Shown: positions 61,164 to 64,000 of the stretch, piece by piece
Layout: the number at the start of each line of letters is the position of its first letter
Numbering within the stretch: the first letter of the stretch is position 1
DNA from: Raoultibacter massiliensis
Lineage (GTDB): Bacteria; Actinomycetota; Coriobacteriia; Coriobacteriales; Eggerthellaceae
DNA: 64,000 nucleotides
NCBI RefSeq assembly: GCF_900199545.1
Contig: NZ_LT962671.1
Coordinates: 1,886,340 to 1,950,339, forward strand
Direction: 5' to 3'
Made by a program: the position numbers and the translations under genes
The notes under the pieces: model-generated
What the model was told of the DNA's origin: nothing
Databases searched by the model: none
Seen by the model: the letters and a program-made list of their open reading frames with translations, nothing else

Positions 61164-61640
61164 TTAAAGTGGCAGCTTGCCTTGTCCTTTGATGAACGGG
61201 TCTTCGTATTCTTTAACGCTTAACTTGTCGAGTGCAATGTCGTGCTTTTCTTGTTCGCGAATGTATTTTGCAATAGCGGCCTCATTAAGACCTACCGTGC
61301 TTACGTAGTAACCTTCGGCCCAAAACTTCCTGTTACCGAACTTGTACTTGAGATTGGCATGCTTGTCGAAAATCATCAGGGAACTCTTTCCCTTCAGATA
61401 CCCCATAAAACTAGAGACGCTTATCTTCGGCGGAATGCTCACTAGCATGTGAACATGATCAGGCATGAGGTGCCCTTCTAGTATCTCAACGCCTTTGTAT
61501 CCGCATAGTGTGCGGAGTATGCTCCCAATGCTAGTCCTCAATTGATTGTAGATAATTTTGCGCCTATACTTCGGAGTGAAGACGATGTGATACTTACACA
61601 TCCACTTCGTGTGCGACAGGCTATGCGACTGTTGCGCCAA
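61164..61640 (-). CDS. tnpA: IS200/IS605-family Y1 transposase TnpA
   Basis: 158 residues from TTG 61640, which has GGAAGGTGA six bases upstream; the protein then begins AQQSHSLSHTKWMCKYHIVFTPKYRRK, the normal start for this family. The HUH motif is in PDHVHMLVSIPP and the catalytic Tyr in WAEGYYVSTVG. It appears intact. It would cut and join single-stranded DNA at hairpin ends. The TAA stop lies within a hairpin (61159-61173). Confidence 0.94.
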   Translation of the reverse strand: MAQQSHSLSHTKWMCKYHIVFTPKYRRKIIYNQLRTSIGSILRTLCGYKGVEILEGHLMPDHVHMLVSIPPKISVSSFMGYLKGKSSLMIFDKHANLKYKFGNRKFWAEGYYVSTVGLNEAAIAKYIREQEKHDIALDKLSVKEYEDPFIKGQGKLPL

Positions 61641-61643
61641 ATT

Positions 61644-61702
61644 AATCACCTTCCTAATTCGCTGGACGACCTGAACAATCGCCATTGTATAGGAAGGTGA
61701 TT
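61644..61702 (-). promoter_or_regulatory. Leader hairpin hiding the tnpA ribosome-binding site
   Basis: TAGGAAGGTGATT at 61656-61644 (minus strand, containing the Shine-Dalgarno) is perfectly complementary to 61702-61690 upstream in the leader; 13 bp, 33-nt loop. It would block translation, a known control of IS200 transposases. Confidence 0.75.
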
Positions 61703-61871
61703 TTGTATAACATCTGTCGCGCACCCGCATAGCGGGTGGTTGATATCGTCCGCGCTTTGCGCGGCCGACGGGCTAAAGCCCTAACCAGAAAGGGACTCAT
61801 GCTTTAAGCATGAGTCCCTTGATCAGGTTATTCGCTATCAGGAAACGGCTTCCTGAAAAAATACGCGGCCT

Positions 61872-63242
61872 CTACTCTTCGACAGGAAAAACCTCTTCGA
61901 GCCTTAGGGCGGACTGGTCGCCGTAGGGCTGGCCGCCGAAACGGGCGAGCACGCCCTTGGCTGTTTCGAGGTCCACGAGCGCCTCGCGGCGCGTCGCCAT
62001 GTTGCGGACTTTTATCTTGCCCTCGGCAAGCTCGTCGGGACCGAGGATGACAACCATGCGGGCACCGAGCTTGTCGGCAAGCTTGAACTGGCTCTTGAGG
62101 CTGCGGCTCTGGTGATCCATCTCCCCGATGAAGCCGGCGTCGCGAGCCATTTGAAGCAGCCCGAACGCCGTCTGGCGCGTCGTCTCGTCAACGCATGCCA
62201 GGAAAAAGTCGCACCGTGCTGCAGGAGCGAATTCGACACCGGCCGCTTGCAGGGCCAGCACGCATCGTTCGTAGCCGAGCGCGAACCCGAGACCCGAAGT
62301 CGGGCGCCCCCCGACTTCCTCGGCGAGCTTGTCGTAACGCCCGCCGCCGCCGATGGCGTTTTGCGATCCGAGGCCGTCGACAACCTGCACTTCGAACACC
62401 GTGCGCGTATAGTAATCGAGTCCGCGCACGAGCCGAGCATCCTCGACGTAATCGATCGAAGCTGCATCGAGATAGGATTTGACGGCGGAATAGTGCTCCT
62501 TGCAGTCATCGCACAGGTAGTCGGTGATCTTCGGCGCGCCATCCATCACCGCCGAGCATGTCGGATTCTTGCAATCGAACGCCCGCAACGGATTGATCTC
62601 GGCGCGATGCATGCACTCGTCGCACAGATCGGCCCGGCGGTCTTCCATGTAAGCGCGCACGAGCTCGCGGTAAGCGGGCCTGCATTTTTCGCACCCCATC
62701 GAATTCACCAGCAAGCGCATCGATTGCGCAGGTATGCCGATCGCCGTGAAGAACCTCATGAGCATGATGATGACCTCGGCATCGGTCGTGGGGGCTTCAG
62801 CCCCCAGGCACTCGACGCCGACCTGATTGAACTGGCGATAGCGCCCCTTCTGCGGGCGTTCCGCGCGAAACATCGGACCCGCGTACATGAGCTTCACCGG
62901 AGCCGCGCCCTGCGGCACAAGATCGTGCTGCACGACCGCGCGCACCACGCCCGCCGTTCCCTCGGGGCGAAGCGAGAGGCGGCTTTTGCTCTTGATGCTC
63001 TCGCCCGCAAGGAGCTTTTTCATGTTCTCGCCCGAAATCGCCTGGAACATTTCCTTGGATACGACGTCGGTGGCTTCCCCGATGCCGCGAACGAAAAGCT
63101 CGGTCTGCTCGAACATCGGCGTCTCAATGGGAAGATAGCCATAGCGGCCGAACACGTCTGCCGCGGTCTGCTTGAACGTATTCCAGAACTTTGCCTCGTC
63201 GGGCAAGAGGTCTTTCGTCCCCTCGGGAGCTTGCAGTGCCAT
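61872..63242 (-). CDS. hisS: Histidyl-tRNA synthetase
   Basis: 456 residues. Class II motifs: APEGTKDLLPDEAKFWNTF, RLSLRPEGTAGVVRAV (motif 2), RAERPQKGRYRQFNQVGVECLG and LVRGLDYYTRTVFEV, GGGGRYDKLAEEVGG (motif 3 region). A zinc-like CDECMH...CKNPTC...CDDCKEH insertion between residues 195 and 240 is typical of an actinobacterial/clostridial subgroup. It starts 13 bases after the TPR-like gene stop. The aspS gene that usually follows is displaced to 46-48 kb. Confidence 0.96.
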   Translation of the reverse strand: MALQAPEGTKDLLPDEAKFWNTFKQTAADVFGRYGYLPIETPMFEQTELFVRGIGEATDVVSKEMFQAISGENMKKLLAGESIKSKSRLSLRPEGTAGVVRAVVQHDLVPQGAAPVKLMYAGPMFRAERPQKGRYRQFNQVGVECLGAEAPTTDAEVIIMLMRFFTAIGIPAQSMRLLVNSMGCEKCRPAYRELVRAYMEDRRADLCDECMHRAEINPLRAFDCKNPTCSAVMDGAPKITDYLCDDCKEHYSAVKSYLDAASIDYVEDARLVRGLDYYTRTVFEVQVVDGLGSQNAIGGGGRYDKLAEEVGGRPTSGLGFALGYERCVLALQAAGVEFAPAARCDFFLACVDETTRQTAFGLLQMARDAGFIGEMDHQSRSLKSQFKLADKLGARMVVILGPDELAEGKIKVRNMATRREALVDLETAKGVLARFGGQPYGDQSALRLEEVFPVEE

Positions 63243-63255
63243 TCGGTTCCTTTCT

Positions 63256-64000
63256 CTAATCGCCCAGCGAGCGAAGTACGTTCACGATTGCGTCATCGGG
63301 CCGATGCTGGCAGTACGCAGCCAGCACGCTGCGAGCAACAACGAAAAGCCCGGCATCCACTGCCGCCGCCGAGGCTTCGAGCAGCCGGTCGAAAGCCTCT
63401 TCCGAAGGGGCCAGCACCACGCCGTGCGCGGCGAGCACCTCGTCGATCTCGTCGGGGGGAAGCAGGTTGGCCTCCGGTTCGTTGAGAAGCTCCTCGAGCT
63501 CCAGGCGCGCCTGATCGTAGATGATCGGCGATGTCGTCATCGATTTCAAGTATCCCGCCACACCCGCCGCAAGCCGTCCGGCTTTCCATTCGGCATAGGC
63601 AAGCTGATAGTACCCCATGGCTATTTCGTTGGGAAGGATCGCCAGCTCGAGGTATCGGTTGATGGTTGCAATCGTGTTGTCCATATCGCCCACGAGCATG
63701 TAGGTGCGCGCCGTCTGCAGATATCCCGGCCCACCCGTCGGCGCAAGCTCCATGCAGCGCTTGCCGTAGCCGAGAGCCTCTTCGGTCCTGTCGAACGAAT
63801 GCTCGAGCATCTTCACCACTTCGAGGCAGCAGAAGTACAGGGAATCGGGCGCGAGCTCGACCCGCCGGTTCGCATCGCGTTCGAATCTACCCGCCTGGCG
63901 TGCGCGGTTGTAGACCACACGCGATGCATAGGAGTCGAAGCACCTGAAAACCGTATCGGCGGTATCGGCGAACCTCCCCGATTGCTCGGCTTTGCCGATG
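63256..64000 (-). CDS. TPR-like repeat protein, 5' end cut by window
   Basis: At least 248 residues; the frame is open to the window edge. Helical repeats such as YFCCLEVVKMLEHSFDRTEEALGYGKRCMELAPTG, YLQTARTYMLVGDMDNTIATINRYLELA and GYYQLAYAEWKAGRLAAGVAGYLKSM are tetratricopeptide-like. The C-terminal 70 residues are also helical. Likely an adaptor; partner unknown. Operonic with hisS (13-base gap). Confidence 0.75.
   Translation of the reverse strand, partial: IGKAEQSGRFADTADTVFRCFDSYASRVVYNRARQAGRFERDANRRVELAPDSLYFCCLEVVKMLEHSFDRTEEALGYGKRCMELAPTGGPGYLQTARTYMLVGDMDNTIATINRYLELAILPNEIAMGYYQLAYAEWKAGRLAAGVAGYLKSMTTSPIIYDQARLELEELLNEPEANLLPPDEIDEVLAAHGVVLAPSEEAFDRLLEASAAAVDAGLFVVARSVLAAYCQHRPDDAIVNVLRSLGD

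Larger units (their letters stand above)
61041..61820 (-). mobile_element. IS200/IS605-type insertion sequence (approximate limits)
   Basis: One small transposase gene flanked on both sides by clusters of short hairpins rather than terminal inverted repeats, as in the IS200/IS605 family. Left side: stems at 61041-61062, 61071-61083, 61095-61116 and 61159-61173. Right side: 61722-61738, 61750-61764, 61770-61781 and 61790-61820. Exact ends cannot be fixed without an empty site. The outermost right hairpin could instead be the hisS terminator. Confidence 0.8.

Noticed and set aside
61037..61825. The hairpin clusters as a CRISPR array
   Set aside because: Stems differ in sequence and spacing and flank a transposase gene; there are no regular direct repeats.
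1..64000. tRNA, rRNA or riboswitch genes
   Set aside because: I looked for TTCGA-type T-loops, cloverleaf-like pairs and T-box or other leader signatures before the synthetase genes and found none convincing; a covariance-model scan would be decisive.

Overview
The window reads as a chromosomal segment of a GC-rich, anaerobic gut actinobacterium, most likely family Eggerthellaceae (class Coriobacteriia). The evidence is the gene content: three DMSO-reductase-family molybdoenzymes, three Tat/lipobox flavoproteins of the fumarate reductase type, three LuxR regulators whose amino half is a large multi-pass membrane domain, an orphan NrfD protein, and small zinc-ribbon proteins. No rRNA, tRNA or CRISPR array was seen. 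The genus cannot be settled from the sequence.

Layout. 1-4.7 kb: a truncated exported molybdoenzyme, a GntR-SPFH pair and a lone NrfD membrane protein. 4.8-8.5 kb: EamA transporter, MerR regulator and a flavin-based reductase preceded by a MerR-type promoter. 8.5-14.9 kb: a membrane-anchored XRE regulator with VHV repeats, a DUF4013-like membrane protein, an M29 aminopeptidase, a small XRE regulator and a radical SAM/SPASM enzyme divergent from a small membrane protein. 15-25.7 kb: a housekeeping block on the minus strand, in transcription order pyrH, frr, uppS, cdsA, dxr, (pfkB-type kinase), rseP, ispG, proS and a HAD phosphatase. It makes UMP, recycles ribosomes and builds isoprenoids and phospholipids. 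The kinase and a short inverted-repeat element interrupt the usual dxr-rseP order.

26-41.3 kb: an HtrA protease, an aldehyde/alcohol dehydrogenase operon with a possible lipid-binding partner, two toxin-antitoxin pairs, two more MerR regulators each tied to a recognisable 19-bp-spacer promoter, a cytoplasmic molybdoenzyme, an MFS exporter and a second flavoprotein. 41.5-48 kb: a LuxR regulator, a phosphatase, a truncated nitroreductase, a YbaK-type deacylase, acyl carrier protein, DegV and aspS.

48-61 kb is accessory and separates aspS from hisS, two genes that are neighbours in many bacteria. It holds a VapBC-like pair, a LuxR-flavoprotein divergon, then a run of ten minus-strand genes: a molybdoenzyme lacking its iron-sulfur ligands with a ferredoxin-like partner, a DUF1508/zinc-ribbon/DUF1508 cassette, a LuxR regulator, a second zinc-ribbon protein, two SpoVA-like membrane proteins and a trigger-factor-like chaperone without the ribosome-binding domain. 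An IS200-type element lies between this run and hisS. A partial TPR-like gene closes the window.

The main candidates for undescribed biology are the SpoVA-like/trigger-factor-like operon, the DUF1508/zinc-ribbon cassette, the iron-sulfur-less molybdoenzyme and the VHV-repeat membrane regulator. All functional assignments come from reading motifs; no database search was run.
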